Shown here piece after piece: positions 16,935 through 27,018 of a DNA stretch of 64,000 bases. The stretch spans positions 1 through 64,000 of the forward strand of contig NZ_BPRA01000002.1 in NCBI RefSeq assembly GCF_022179645.1, given 5' to 3'. The position numbers were made by a program, and so were the translations under genes. Numbering within the stretch: position 1 is the stretch's first letter; each line of letters begins with the position of its first letter. The DNA is from Methylobacterium thuringiense (GTDB lineage Bacteria > Pseudomonadota > Alphaproteobacteria > Rhizobiales > Beijerinckiaceae). The notes beneath the pieces were generated by a model. The model saw only the letters and a list, made by a program, of their open reading frames with translations. It ran no database searches and was not told the origin of the DNA.

Positions 16935-17578
16935 GGACACCCGTGATGCCGCGTCGGACGGAGCCGGCGCTTCCTTGCCCGCTTGTCACAGGCGCCCATG
17001 CCACGCAATCCGAGTGGCATGGTGTCTTGCGGAATGCTCGGATCGCTGCGGGAATCGGAGCCGGCTGGGCGAGACGACGGCCCGCGCCTGGAGGCCCGAC
17101 AACGGAACGGTCTTTCCGCCGTCCGAAGCTCGGCAGAGCGTTGTTTCCACGGCCGTCGTCGAGTCCCGATTATCTGAAAAAGCCTTCTCCCGTACTGGCA
17201 CATTTTGCTCCATGCGCCCGATCGAAGGATGCGGCGTCCTGCCGCATATGTTCGAGAGAGCGTTTTGATTTCAAGGCTTTGGCTGATGACGCCGCTGGTC
17301 CTGTCTCGAATTAGGTCGGCCTCGCCGTTGCCCGCTCCCGACGCCCCCGATGCCGCTGGACGCCCGCGCCCGGCACAAGGTGACGGCTGCCGGAAGAGAC
17401 GGTTTTTCTCTAAAATTCACGGGTTCGTGAGCTGAGAAAGCTAAGTTCCGAATAAATATCGGCGTCGTTGCAGATAAAGTCGGATCGTGTTCGAATGATT
17501 TTAGAAGAAGACAGGGCAGCGCTTCTTCCGCAGCTGAGAGTGATCTTCGCTGCATTTGGATCGAACCGGAGAATATTT
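16935..17578. other. divergent intergenic region, adaptor gene / peptide A gene
   Basis: About 640 bases with lower GC than the surroundings, particularly 17400-17580. Short open frames exist on both strands, but none shows domain content, codon bias or a ribosome site. It should hold the adaptor-exporter promoter and the peptide A promoter. GGAGA at 17568-17572 is the peptide A ribosome site. No recognisable immunity gene is seen. Confidence 0.6.
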
Positions 17579-17809
17579 ATGTCGCAGAACTTCGACACCA
17601 TTCGCGAGCTCAGCCTGACCGAGCTCGATCAGGTGGGTGGAGGCCAGTCCGAACTGTCGGTGAGCGTCGGCGGCCTGAACGAACTGATCGACACGGTCCA
17701 TTCGATCCCGGCCGGCGCCGTCAGCAACGTGCGGGGGCTCGTCGAAAATCTGGCGGGCGGCCTGCTCGGCTCGGTCGGCGGGCTGCTCGGCGGCTTTGGC
17801 GGCAAGTAG
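17579..17809 (+). CDS. Double-glycine-leader, glycine-rich peptide A (bacteriocin-like)
   Basis: 76 aa. The leader MSQNFDTIRELSLTELDQVGGG matches the class II double-glycine consensus when cut after the third Gly: L at -12, S at -11, E at -8, L at -7, V at -4, GG at -2/-1. The 54-residue mature part is hydrophobic and ends GGLLGSVGGLLGGFGGK with overlapping GxxxG motifs, as in helix-packing glycine zippers of two-peptide bacteriocins. The ATG has GGAGA upstream and replaces a longer in-frame start. The neighbouring C39 exporter and adaptor are the obvious export route. A GC-rich hairpin follows the gene. Antimicrobial activity is not shown; a signal or surface peptide is possible. Confidence 0.8.
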   Translation: MSQNFDTIRELSLTELDQVGGGQSELSVSVGGLNELIDTVHSIPAGAVSNVRGLVENLAGGLLGSVGGLLGGFGGK

Positions 17810-17831
17810 GCGACAGCGGACTGCGGGCGAT

Positions 17832-17865
17832 CCGGCCGGCAGCCGAGACCCCGGCTGCCGGCCGG
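17832..17865 (+). terminator. GC-rich hairpin after peptide A
   Basis: A perfect 14-bp inverted repeat (CCGGCCGGCAGCCG at 17832-17845, CGGCTGCCGGCCGG at 17852-17865) with a 6-base loop starts 22 bases after the stop. No T-run follows, so it may end transcription inefficiently or protect the mRNA end. Confidence 0.55.
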
Positions 17866-18449
17866 TCGCGGTGACTATCCGCCCTGCGCGCCTTGTTTTC
17901 GCCATGTTTGAGTCGGGGCCCGAAAGGTAGTCCGCAATTCGATTGCCCCGGCGGCAACCTGATCGGCTGCGTCCGCCGAACAAAAATCATCAAATGATAA
18001 GACGGAGTTGCGGCCGCATGCCTTCGCGAGTGCCCCGTTTAAGGCGCTCAGACTGCGCGAATCTCAGGTTGAATACAATCAAAGTATGCGGCATTTTGGC
18101 ACAGTATTTCTGAAAAACATTGTTCCATCAGAGGCTTGCCGGGGCAGCCTGAAAGCATTCCACGCCGTGCCTCCGAATGCGGTTCGCGGCACGATGCTGC
18201 AACGCGGCGATCCAGAAAAGCTCAACGGCTTCGGGTGGATGCCGGGTCGATCGCTGCGGCCGCGAGACGCATCTGAAAGCTCAGATTGACCACGGCTGCC
18301 ATAAACGGGGCGGCAGACCGGGTTGATCTGGTGGCCGATGAATGGTCACGTTGATGAGCGATGCGTAACCAACGCTTCGTGATGAGGTTTGAGGCCGGTT
18401 CTTCTTACAGAAGATCTTGCCTGTAGCCTGTCATTTCAGGAGAAGATTT
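17866..18449. other. intergenic region between the two peptide genes
   Basis: About 580 bases, AT-richer than average near 17990-18130. A 93-codon open frame at 18008-18289 has no recognisable domain, membrane helix or convincing start, so I do not call it. The region presumably contains a separate promoter for peptide B; CAGGAGAAG at 18437-18445 is its ribosome site. Confidence 0.55.
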
Positions 18450-18683
18450 ATGTCGCAGAACATCGAGACCATCCGTGAGCTCAACGCTTCGGAGCTGGAT
18501 GCCGTCGGTGGCGGCCTCGGCATCGGCGTCGGTGCCACCGTCGACCTCAGCCAGGAGCTCGGTGCCGTATCCGGCACGATCGGCCAGGTCGGCGGCCTCG
18601 TGAGCGGCCTGCTCGGCACCGTGCTCGGTGCGGTTGGCGGCGTTCTCGGCGGCGTGACCGGCGCGGTCGGCCTCGGCAAGTAA
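18450..18683 (+). CDS. Double-glycine-leader, glycine-rich peptide B (bacteriocin-like)
   Basis: 77 aa paralogue of peptide A. The leader MSQNIETIRELNASELDAVGGG shares 14 of 22 residues with the A leader and keeps L -12, E -8, L -7, V -4 and GG. The mature 55 residues are about one-third Gly, with chained GxxxG motifs (GAVSG, GLVSG, GTVLG, GAVGG, GVLGG), one Asp, one Glu and a C-terminal GLGK. The mature sequences differ outside the zipper, as expected for complementary partners. A ribosome site CAGGAG precedes the ATG. It is convergent with pckA and closed by a strong hairpin. No immunity protein is recognised nearby, which weakens a classical bacteriocin reading. Confidence 0.8.
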   Translation: MSQNIETIRELNASELDAVGGGLGIGVGATVDLSQELGAVSGTIGQVGGLVSGLLGTVLGAVGGVLGGVTGAVGLGK

Positions 18684-18701
18684 GCCGGCCCGACAATGCC
18701 G

Positions 18702-18738
18702 GCGGCGGCAGCGAGGCCCCCCTCCTCGCTGCCGCCGC
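18702..18738 (+). terminator. hairpin after peptide B
   Basis: A perfect 15-bp inverted repeat (arms 18702-18716 and 18724-18738) with a 7-base C-rich loop lies between the convergent peptide B and pckA genes. It is followed by TCGGCTTTCG rather than a long T-run. It could serve either gene. Confidence 0.6.
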
Positions 18739-18814
18739 TCGGCTTTCGCGTGAGCGGACATCCGCGCATCATCCCGGCCCGCGAACCGGAAGCCACGTGG
18801 CTGGACGATGCGGA

Positions 18815-20431
<1,617 letters not shown>

Positions 20432-20791
20432 GTCGTTCTCTCCTCGGGCCCCTGATCGCAGCCGCCTTCCGGCCTGGGTCTCGTCGTGTCCCGGAGCGTC
20501 CGCGCGGTCGGTCAGGTCCGCCGCGCGCAGGTTCACCGCTCCGTGATCCCTCCGGATTGGGTCCGCGTTGGTTTGCCGTCAATAAAACTTTAGACCGATC
20601 GACAATTTTTTTGAACGCAACCGCCAGCGACATCACGCTCGTGGAGCCGGTCGGTTGCCGGGGGGGGGCTAATGTCTGTCGGTGCGGGGCGCATGCCTAT
20701 CTAAGGACCGGAGGCTTTGCGCCGGTGCCGGCCCGACGGTATGGCGCGGGGCCGTGCCGTCTCCCGTTCAGCCGCGAAGTCCCCCTCCCCC
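20432..20791. other. divergent intergenic region pckA / recR
   Basis: About 360 bases. An AT-rich patch at 20579-20616 stands out from the high-GC background and is the best location for the pckA promoter. A run of seven G lies near 20660. recR must have its own promoter here because it is separated from dnaX-ybaB. No small gene is seen. Confidence 0.5.
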
Positions 20792-21397
20792 ATGCCCCAA
20801 TCCGTCGCCGGCCCGGAGATCGAGCGCCTGATCCAGCTGCTCGCGCGCATGCCGGGCCTGGGTCCGCGCTCCGCGCGCCGGGCGGCCCTGCAGCTCATCA
20901 AGAAGCGCGACACCCTGCTCGGGCCGCTCGCCGAGGCGATGCGGGTGGCGGCCGAGCGCATCGTGGTCTGCTCGTCCTGCGGCAACGTCGACACCAGCGA
21001 ACCCTGCACGATCTGCCGCGACGCCACCCGCGACCCCTCGACCATCGTGCTCGTGGAGGACGTCTCCGACCTCTGGGCGCTGGAGCGCTCCGGCGCGGTC
21101 AACGCGCGCTACCACGTCCTCGGCGGCGTGCTCTCGGCCCTCGACGGCGTCCGGCCGGAGCATCTCAACATCGAGCGGCTCGTGGAGCGCGCCAGCGACC
21201 CGGCGGTGAAGGAGATCATCCTGGCCCTCAACGCCACCGTCGACGGCCAGACAACCGCCCACTACGTCACCGACGCATTGCGCCACCTCGGCCTCACCAT
21301 CACCCGCCTCGCCCACGGCGTGCCGGTGGGCGGCGAGCTCGACTATCTGGACGAGGGCACGCTCTCGGCGGCGATCCGGAGCCGGACGGCGTTTTGA
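20792..21397 (+). CDS. recR: Recombination mediator protein RecR
   Basis: 201 aa, full length. The N-terminal helix-hairpin-helix ([16 protein letters not shown]), a Cys4 zinc finger (C60, C63, C72, C75 in CSSCGNVD...CTIC), a Toprim domain ([14 protein letters not shown]) and a Walker-B-like end ([16 protein letters not shown]) are all present. RecR with RecF/RecO loads RecA at gaps. The ATG at 20792 gives family length; there is no clear ribosome site. It is displaced from its common partners dnaX-ybaB by 7.6 kb. Confidence 0.97.
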   Translation: MPQSVAGPEIERLIQLLARMPGLGPRSARRAALQLIKKRDTLLGPLAEAMRVAAERIVVCSSCGNVDTSEPCTICRDATRDPSTIVLVEDVSDLWALERSGAVNARYHVLGGVLSALDGVRPEHLNIERLVERASDPAVKEIILALNATVDGQTTAHYVTDALRHLGLTITRLAHGVPVGGELDYLDEGTLSAAIRSRTAF

Positions 21398-21595
21398 GGG
21401 GCGAGAACGCGTTCCGATCGGCAGCCGGTTTCAATTCGATCGTCCCGAACGACCCATTGTTTCCGAGTGTTGCCGGCGCGGCACATCGGGGCGGATCGAT
21501 TATGCCTAGTCGTGATCCGTACTGGCCTCCATGAAGATTGCGTATGCTCGACATACAACTTTAAATGGCGGAGGCAGGAAAGATAAAGTCAAGTA

Positions 21596-24500
21596 ATGTT
21601 CGGGGACAAAATGAGACGATCGGGCAGTGCGCGGCCGCTTCGTGGCAATAACGCGCGGTCGTTTCGCACGGTGGGTCTGGTCGTCGTCGCGACGGTGCTG
21701 GTCTCCGCATCCCGCCCTGCCCTGTCTCAGACGCTCGATCTTTCCACTTTCAGTTATTTCCCGCAGCGCACGACGCCGGCGACTGCTGCAGACCCCTACG
21801 GTTACGCCCTCGACCGGCCGAGCCTCCCGGCCGGCACGCCCCAGACCACCGTGTTCGAGTTCAACGCCAACTGGGGCAACCTCGCAGTCGGACAGGCGGC
21901 CGCCCTGAACACCACCGCAACGCGGGCCGGCCTGCCCGTCAACGGCCTGACCGGCCTCGGCGTTACGGTCGCGGTGATCGACAGCGGCATCGACGCCCAG
22001 TTCCGGACGGCCAACCCCGCCGACGGCTTCTCCAGTATCCACCCCGAATTCGTGGGCCGGCTCGACACCCGCAGCCGCGCCTTCCTAGCCGAAGGCGGTG
22101 CAACTCTCGACATCCTCGACCGCGACGGCCACGGCACGCACGTCGCCGGGACCATCGGCGCGAACCGCAACGGCGTCGGCATGATGGGCATTGCCCCCGA
22201 TGCCAACATCGTCGCCCTGAAGGGCATCGGCGCAAAGGGCGAGCCCGTCTTCGATTCGGAAGCGGCCCTGGCCTACGCCGCCTCCCTTCCCGACGTGCGC
22301 GTCGTCAACGGCAGCTACGGCCCGACCATCGTAGCGAACACCACGATCTGGCAGACCGGCGATCTGACGAGCGAACTCGCTGCGGTCCGCGCGGCGCTGA
22401 CCGCCGGCAAGGTTCTCGTCTTCGCCAACGGCAACGACTTCGCCTCGGCCCCGGTGGTCTCGCGCAACCCGACCGGCATCGCGCTGTTTCCGTTCATTCG
22501 GCCCGCCAATGCGGGGCTCGGCGTCTACAACGACGGCGGCCGCAACTTCGACTTCTCGTCGTTGGCCACCCTGCCCGGCAGCATCATCGCAGTCGCCAAC
22601 GTCGATGCGAGCCTCAAAATCTCTCCCGATTCCAACCGCTGCGGCGTGACCGCGAACTGGTGCGTCTCCGCGCCCGGCGGCGGCACCGACGACGGCGCTG
22701 CGGCGATCCTCTCGGCCTATCCGCGCGCCGTGGCCGGCACCAATGTCGGCCCTTCGGCGCAGGAGACCTACCGGGCGATCACCGGCACCTCGATGGCGAC
22801 GCCGCACGTCTCCGGCGTGCTCGCTGTGCTGTTCCAGGCCTTCCCGGCCTATTCGCCGCTCGATATCGTGCGCCTGCTCTTCGCCACCACGCAGGATCTC
22901 GGCACTCCAGGCATCGACGATATCTACGGCCGCGGCCTCGTCCGCCTGGACCGTGCCTTGAGCGCCCCCGCCATCGATCCCGCGGCGGCCGCGAACACCG
23001 CGACGCTGACGGCCGGCGAGACGCGCTACTGGTCGGCCCCCGTCACCGCGAACGGCACCCTGACCGTCACCGGGGCCGGCCGCGAGCAGGGCGCCGGCAG
23101 CGAACTCGTCGTCGCGGGCCGCACCACCCTGCGTGGCGCGGTGCGGGCCGAAGCCGTCGACGTCGAGGTCGACGGCACCTTGACGACGCCACTGCTGACG
23201 ATCGCGCAGAACGCCTCGCTGAGCGGCGAAGGCGACATCTTCGGCAACGTCGACGTGAAGGGCCTGTTCAGCCCCGGCTCGGGCAACGGTGGCGACCTCG
23301 TGATCCACGGGAACGCCACGCTCGGCGACAGCTCGCTGTTCCACGCCCTGATCGACGCCTCCGATGCAGAGGACGGCGTCGTCGACTACAGCGTCGCCGT
23401 CGTCGCCGGGCAGGGCCATGGCTTCCGCGTGGCGGGCGCCTTGGTATTCGACGTGTTCGGAATCACCGGCACCAATCGGATCGGCGGTATCGGCTCGAAA
23501 TTCCCGCTGGTCCTCGCCGCGGACGGCGCCAGCATCCTCGGCCGTTTCGCCAGCGTGAGCGTCACAGCGGAGAACGGACTGACCGGCCTGCCCGCAGCCT
23601 CGCGCATCGACCTCCTGTACCGCCCCGATGCGATCGTCGGCGCCATCACGCCTGCCGCCTATGCGCGCCTGGAGGCCAACGGCGTCGCCCTGAGCGACCG
23701 TCAGCGTGCCGTCGCCTCGGCCCTCGACCGCGCCCGCGGCCAGCCCGGCGACGCGATGAGCGACCAGGCTCTCGCGGTGTTCGACCCGCTGTTCGGCCAG
23801 TCGGCGGCTGACCTGCCGCGCGTGTTCGAGCAGCTCTCCGGCGCGGGCAGCAGCGCCAACGCCCAGGCCTCCGTCGAGGATTCGCGCCGGTTCACGAGCC
23901 TGATCGGCGGCCGCCTCGACGCCCTGCGCTCGGGCACGGCCGGAATCCAGGGCGATTTCGCGCCGAACCTCGCCACCGCCTCGACGGGTACCGGCGGCCT
24001 GTTCGTCTCGCCGACGGCCTTCGTGCCGACGACCTTCACGGCCTTGGCCGGTACGCCGACGGGCGTGGCGGGGCCGGGAGAGGCGCGGTCCGGAACCGGC
24101 CTTTGGGGCCTCGGCTTCGGCAACGGATACCGGGTCGGCGCCGACACGTCCGGGCCGGGCCTGCGCGCGCAGGGCGGCGGCCTGATGCTCGGCGCCGACC
24201 GGGCGATCGACCCCTCGCTCCTCGTCGGCGCGGCCTTCGGCTACGCCCGATCGAGCACCACGTCCTCGGGGACGCGGGGCACCTCCGACACCTATCTCGG
24301 CGCAGCCTATCTCGGTTACCAGCGCGACGGCGTCGAGGTCGATGCCATTGCCGGCCTCGCCTACGCCACCCTCGATTCGCTGCGGTCCTTCGCGCCGTTC
24401 GGCGGCGTCATGACCGCCCGTGGCCGTGCCGACGGACTTGGTGCCGTCGCCTCCGTCGAGGCCGGATACCGGTTCCTGGTGCCGACGGAGGCCGGCCTCC

Positions 24501-24922
24501 TCGGCATCAAGCCGCTCGTCGGCCTCGCCTACAACGACCTGCACCGCTCGGGCTTCGCCGAGACGGGAGCCTCCGGCTTCGGGCTGAGCTTCGCGGGCCA
24601 GACCTTCGGGCGTGCCACGACCTTCGCGGGCGTCTCCACCGGGCTCGATCTCGTGACGGCCGGCGGCCTCGCGATCCGGCCCGACCTGCGCCTCGGCTGG
24701 ACCCACGACCTGCTCGATGCGAGCCCCTTCACCACCACCGCGCTGCTCGGCCTACCCTTCCGGACGCGCGATGCCTGGCCCGGCCGCGACGGGGTTCTGG
24801 TCGATGCGCGGGTGACGCTGTGGTCCTACGAGTCGGTCAGCCTGTTCGCCGGCTATCGCGGCGAGTTCCGCTCCAGCGCCGCCAGCCATCAGGGCCATGC
24901 CGGCCTGCGCGTGAGCTGGTGA
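21596..24922 (+). CDS. Autotransporter subtilisin-like serine protease
   Basis: 1108 aa. The signal sequence ends near RPALSQ (residue 45). The S8 peptidase domain has catalytic D129 (VAVIDSG), H179 (DGHGTHVAG) and S399 (GTSMATPHVSG), with the oxyanion Asn near 280. A beta-helical passenger (about 470-780) includes a PATR-like SGEGDIFGNVDVKGLFSPG stretch (shortened). A C-terminal autotransporter beta-barrel (about 835-1108) ends in a final Trp, as needed for Bam insertion. It should be displayed on or released from the cell surface (type Va secretion). ATG 21596 is used; ATG 21611, preceded by CGGGGAC, is an equally good start. It stands alone, with no neighbouring operon. Confidence 0.93.
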   Translation: MFGDKMRRSGSARPLRGNNARSFRTVGLVVVATVLVSASRPALSQTLDLSTFSYFPQRTTPATAADPYGYALDRPSLPAGTPQTTVFEFNANWGNLAVGQAAALNTTATRAGLPVNGLTGLGVTVAVIDSGIDAQFRTANPADGFSSIHPEFVGRLDTRSRAFLAEGGATLDILDRDGHGTHVAGTIGANRNGVGMMGIAPDANIVALKGIGAKGEPVFDSEAALAYAASLPDVRVVNGSYGPTIVANTTIWQTGDLTSELAAVRAALTAGKVLVFANGNDFASAPVVSRNPTGIALFPFIRPANAGLGVYNDGGRNFDFSSLATLPGSIIAVANVDASLKISPDSNRCGVTANWCVSAPGGGTDDGAAAILSAYPRAVAGTNVGPSAQETYRAITGTSMATPHVSGVLAVLFQAFPAYSPLDIVRLLFATTQDLGTPGIDDIYGRGLVRLDRALSAPAIDPAAAANTATLTAGETRYWSAPVTANGTLTVTGAGREQGAGSELVVAGRTTLRGAVRAEAVDVEVDGTLTTPLLTIAQNASLSGEGDIFGNVDVKGLFSPGSGNGGDLVIHGNATLGDSSLFHALIDASDAEDGVVDYSVAVVAGQGHGFRVAGALVFDVFGITGTNRIGGIGSKFPLVLAADGASILGRFASVSVTAENGLTGLPAASRIDLLYRPDAIVGAITPAAYARLEANGVALSDRQRAVASALDRARGQPGDAMSDQALAVFDPLFGQSAADLPRVFEQLSGAGSSANAQASVEDSRRFTSLIGGRLDALRSGTAGIQGDFAPNLATASTGTGGLFVSPTAFVPTTFTALAGTPTGVAGPGEARSGTGLWGLGFGNGYRVGADTSGPGLRAQGGGLMLGADRAIDPSLLVGAAFGYARSSTTSSGTRGTSDTYLGAAYLGYQRDGVEVDAIAGLAYATLDSLRSFAPFGGVMTARGRADGLGAVASVEAGYRFLVPTEAGLLGIKPLVGLAYNDLHRSGFAETGASGFGLSFAGQTFGRATTFAGVSTGLDLVTAGGLAIRPDLRLGWTHDLLDASPFTTTALLGLPFRTRDAWPGRDGVLVDARVTLWSYESVSLFAGYRGEFRSSAASHQGHAGLRVSW

Positions 24923-24989
24923 GGATGCGGGGAGCACCGGCGGCGTTCCAGGACGGTTCGGCGGAACCGCGGGCCTGCCGGACGCCCGC

Positions 24990-25259
24990 TCACACCTTCC
25001 GGCATCGCGCCGGCCCGTCCCCCGAGACCGAGCGATGGACCAGGCGGCCCCCGGCGGCTTCGCATCCGGCCCGGATCACTGCCTCGGGGCGATGGAACCC
25101 CCAGACCGCGATCATCGGTGCCACCATCGTGAACACGGTGGCCAGCATCAGGAAGCCTGCGACCCAGCCGTGATCGGGTGTCGCCTTCGGCGGCTCCGGA
25201 CGCGGCGCCGGCATCGGACCGAGGAAGGCCAGCAGGGGGAGCCACTGGAGAGTGCTCAT
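24990..25259 (-). CDS. Small membrane protein, unknown function
   Basis: 89 aa. The N-terminal hydrophobic stretch (STLQWLPLLAFLG) may be a signal anchor, and a second helix (VAGFLMLATVFTMVAPMIAVWG, shortened) spans the membrane. The tail has two Cys. Codons carry G or C at almost every third position, as in neighbouring genes, which supports it being real. I do not recognise the family. No ribosome site is obvious; GTG at 25274 is an alternative start. It follows the alpha/beta hydrolase gene on the same strand. Confidence 0.6.
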   Translation of the reverse strand: MSTLQWLPLLAFLGPMPAPRPEPPKATPDHGWVAGFLMLATVFTMVAPMIAVWGFHRPEAVIRAGCEAAGGRLVHRSVSGDGPARCRKV

Positions 25260-25366
25260 CAGGCGCGCCCGCACGGTCGAAGGGTCGGCGGAGGCTGAGC
25301 CCGAACCGGTTCGGCGGCAACGGGTTTCACCTGTGACGCATCGGCGCCCCGGTGCGGCGGCGTCAG

Positions 25367-26509
25367 TCAGGCGCGACCGGGCACAGCGCCGACCGGAGTC
25401 GACATCCGCGGTGCCTTGGGAGCCTTGCCGGCCGGCGCCATCAGGTCGTCGACGGCGCGTTCCACCGGGCCGATCCCCGCATAATGAATCATGTGGCCGA
25501 GGCCGGGCAGGACCTTCAGCGTGCTGCCGGCGATCTCGCCGTGCAGCCGGCGCGACTGCTCGTCCACGTCCACCACCGCGTCGGCATCACCGGTGAGGAT
25601 CGCCACCGGCAGTTGCAGCCGCGGATAGGTCTGCTGCAGGCCGCTCGCTGCCGTATTCATGGTGGAGGCATCTTCGGTGGAGGCGCGGAGCTGCGTAGCG
25701 CCCATGGCGATCTCCACCGGAAACTCGGCCTCGAAGCGCGGCGGCACCGCCTGCGGCCGGAAGACGTGCCGGAAGGCCTGCGCGGCGACGAGGCGGCCCA
25801 TGGCCGGGTTCATCATGGCGCGGGCAGCCTCGCCGATACCCGGCATCGCCAGCGTCTTCGAGAGCGTCACGTCGGCGCGGCGGCTCGGGTAGTAATAGCC
25901 GGAGAGCAGAACGAGGCCGCGCAGCTCGCGCAGGCCGCCGGCCGCGAGCGCCAGCGCCACCAGCGTCCCCCAGGAATGCCCGACCACCAGGGGCCGCTCG
26001 ACCTTCAGTGCCTCCAGGACGCGGTGGACGAGCGCCGCCTGCTCGACGGCGGTCCAGATCCGGGCGCGCGGCCGGGCCGTATGGCCGAAGCCGGGCCTGT
26101 CGATGGCGATGACCCGGTAGCGGGTCGCCAGCCGCTCGATCAGGCCGCAGATCGCAAAATCCTCGGCCATGGTGCCGTTGCCGTGCAGCAGCACGACCGG
26201 CCGGCCCCTGCCCCGGACGATGGTGTGCACGCGCAACTGGTCGATCGCGACGAAGCGGCCGGGCGCTTTTCGCGATGCGTCCGCTTTGCGGGCACGAACC
26301 GTCGCGCCTGTCTTGGGTGTGCCTGTCTTGGGTGTGCCTGTCTTGGGGGCGCCGGCCTTCTTGATGCCGGCAACTTTGGCGGCGGCCTTGGGTTTCGTCC
26401 GGACCGCCGATCGGGGCGGCTTGGCCGCCGCCGTCAGGAGCTTGGTGAGCTGCGCGGCGCCCCTGCGGACGGCCCGCTTGGCGCTGCGGCGAGTGCCGAA
26501 TGGGAACAC
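25367..26509 (-). CDS. Alpha/beta hydrolase with Lys/Ala-rich N-terminal extension
   Basis: 380 aa. Residues 1-85 are a basic Ala/Lys/Pro extension containing three near-copies of PKTGT, encoded by a 15-bp tandem repeat. Residues 86-370 are an alpha/beta hydrolase: oxyanion segment LLHGNG, nucleophile S179 in GHSWG, acid in GDADAVVD, and His in GLGHMIHY. The substrate is not predictable. The GTG at 26509 is a tentative start; an ATG at 26686 would nearly abut the divergent HigB-like gene and add poorly conserved sequence. Confidence 0.85.
   Translation of the reverse strand: MFPFGTRRSAKRAVRRGAAQLTKLLTAAAKPPRSAVRTKPKAAAKVAGIKKAGAPKTGTPKTGTPKTGATVRARKADASRKAPGRFVAIDQLRVHTIVRGRGRPVVLLHGNGTMAEDFAICGLIERLATRYRVIAIDRPGFGHTARPRARIWTAVEQAALVHRVLEALKVERPLVVGHSWGTLVALALAAGGLRELRGLVLLSGYYYPSRRADVTLSKTLAMPGIGEAARAMMNPAMGRLVAAQAFRHVFRPQAVPPRFEAEFPVEIAMGATQLRASTEDASTMNTAASGLQQTYPRLQLPVAILTGDADAVVDVDEQSRRLHGEIAGSTLKVLPGLGHMIHYAGIGPVERAVDDLMAPAGKAPKAPRMSTPVGAVPGRA
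26306..26350 (-). repeat. three 15-bp tandem repeats inside the hydrolase gene
   Basis: Units GCCTGTCTTGGGTGT at 26306-26320 and 26321-26335, then GCCTGTCTTGGGGGC at 26336-26350, encode repeated PKTGT in the basic linker. The in-frame unit length means copy number can vary without breaking the protein. Confidence 0.9.
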
Positions 26510-26688
26510 GGAGAAACCTGGGGCTGCGGTCGCGGATCGCCGGTGCGGGTCGACGGGCCGAGTATCCGCATCATGCGTGCCGGTTTCGTGGCGGGGGTGT
26601 GCGGCGATGTAGCGTGCGCTTGGCCTGCCAGCGAATGCCTCACGATCTACCACTGCAAAGTCGTAGCAAATTGTCGTAGTATCCACGG

Positions 26689-27018
26689 ATGAAGGTCGTT
26701 CGCTTGAAACCCTACATGCGTGCGATGAAAAGCCTGGGCCTTGGAGAACAGGCCCAGGTCCAGATCGAATCCGTGATCGCCAAGGCGCCCGATGCGCATC
26801 CGATGATCCGCGGCCTGCGTGGGGTCCGCAAGGCGCGCTTTCCTCTGCCGGGACGAGGGAAAAGCGGCGGCGGCCGAGCCATCTACTATGTCGCGATCGC
26901 GCCGGGCTTGCTCTTCATGATGACGGCTTACCCGAAGAATGAGCGGGACGATCTTTCGCCGGAGCAACGGAAAGCGATCCTCGAGGCAATTGCCGGGATC
27001 AAGGGAGTAGAGCCATGA
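26689..27018 (+). CDS. HigB/RelE-like toxin
   Basis: 109 aa. The fold pattern IRGLRGVRKARFPLPGRGKSGGGRAIYY (split here by key residues), LLFMMTAYPKNERDDLSPEQRKAI fits RelE-superfamily mRNA interferases of the HigB type, whose gene precedes the antitoxin. YPKNERDDLS near residue 85 is a typical C-terminal motif. It overlaps the downstream XRE gene by four bases (ATGA). No truncation is seen. Confidence 0.85.
   Translation: MKVVRLKPYMRAMKSLGLGEQAQVQIESVIAKAPDAHPMIRGLRGVRKARFPLPGRGKSGGGRAIYYVAIAPGLLFMMTAYPKNERDDLSPEQRKAILEAIAGIKGVEP

Noticed and set aside
16943-17314. 123-codon frame upstream of peptide A
   Set aside because: Low-complexity Arg/Pro composition and poor start context.
18008-18289. 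93-codon frame between the peptide genes, considered as an immunity gene
   Set aside because: No membrane helix, no ribosome site, and no recognisable family; reported only as part of the gap.
22085-24706. 873-codon minus-strand open frame opposite the autotransporter
   Set aside because: Antisense to an intact S8/autotransporter gene with all motifs; composition is His/Arg/Gly-rich as in GC shadows.
26510-26686. N-terminal extension of the alpha/beta hydrolase to ATG 26686
   Set aside because: It would occupy the entire promoter region shared with the HigBA-like pair and its sequence is unlike a conserved domain.
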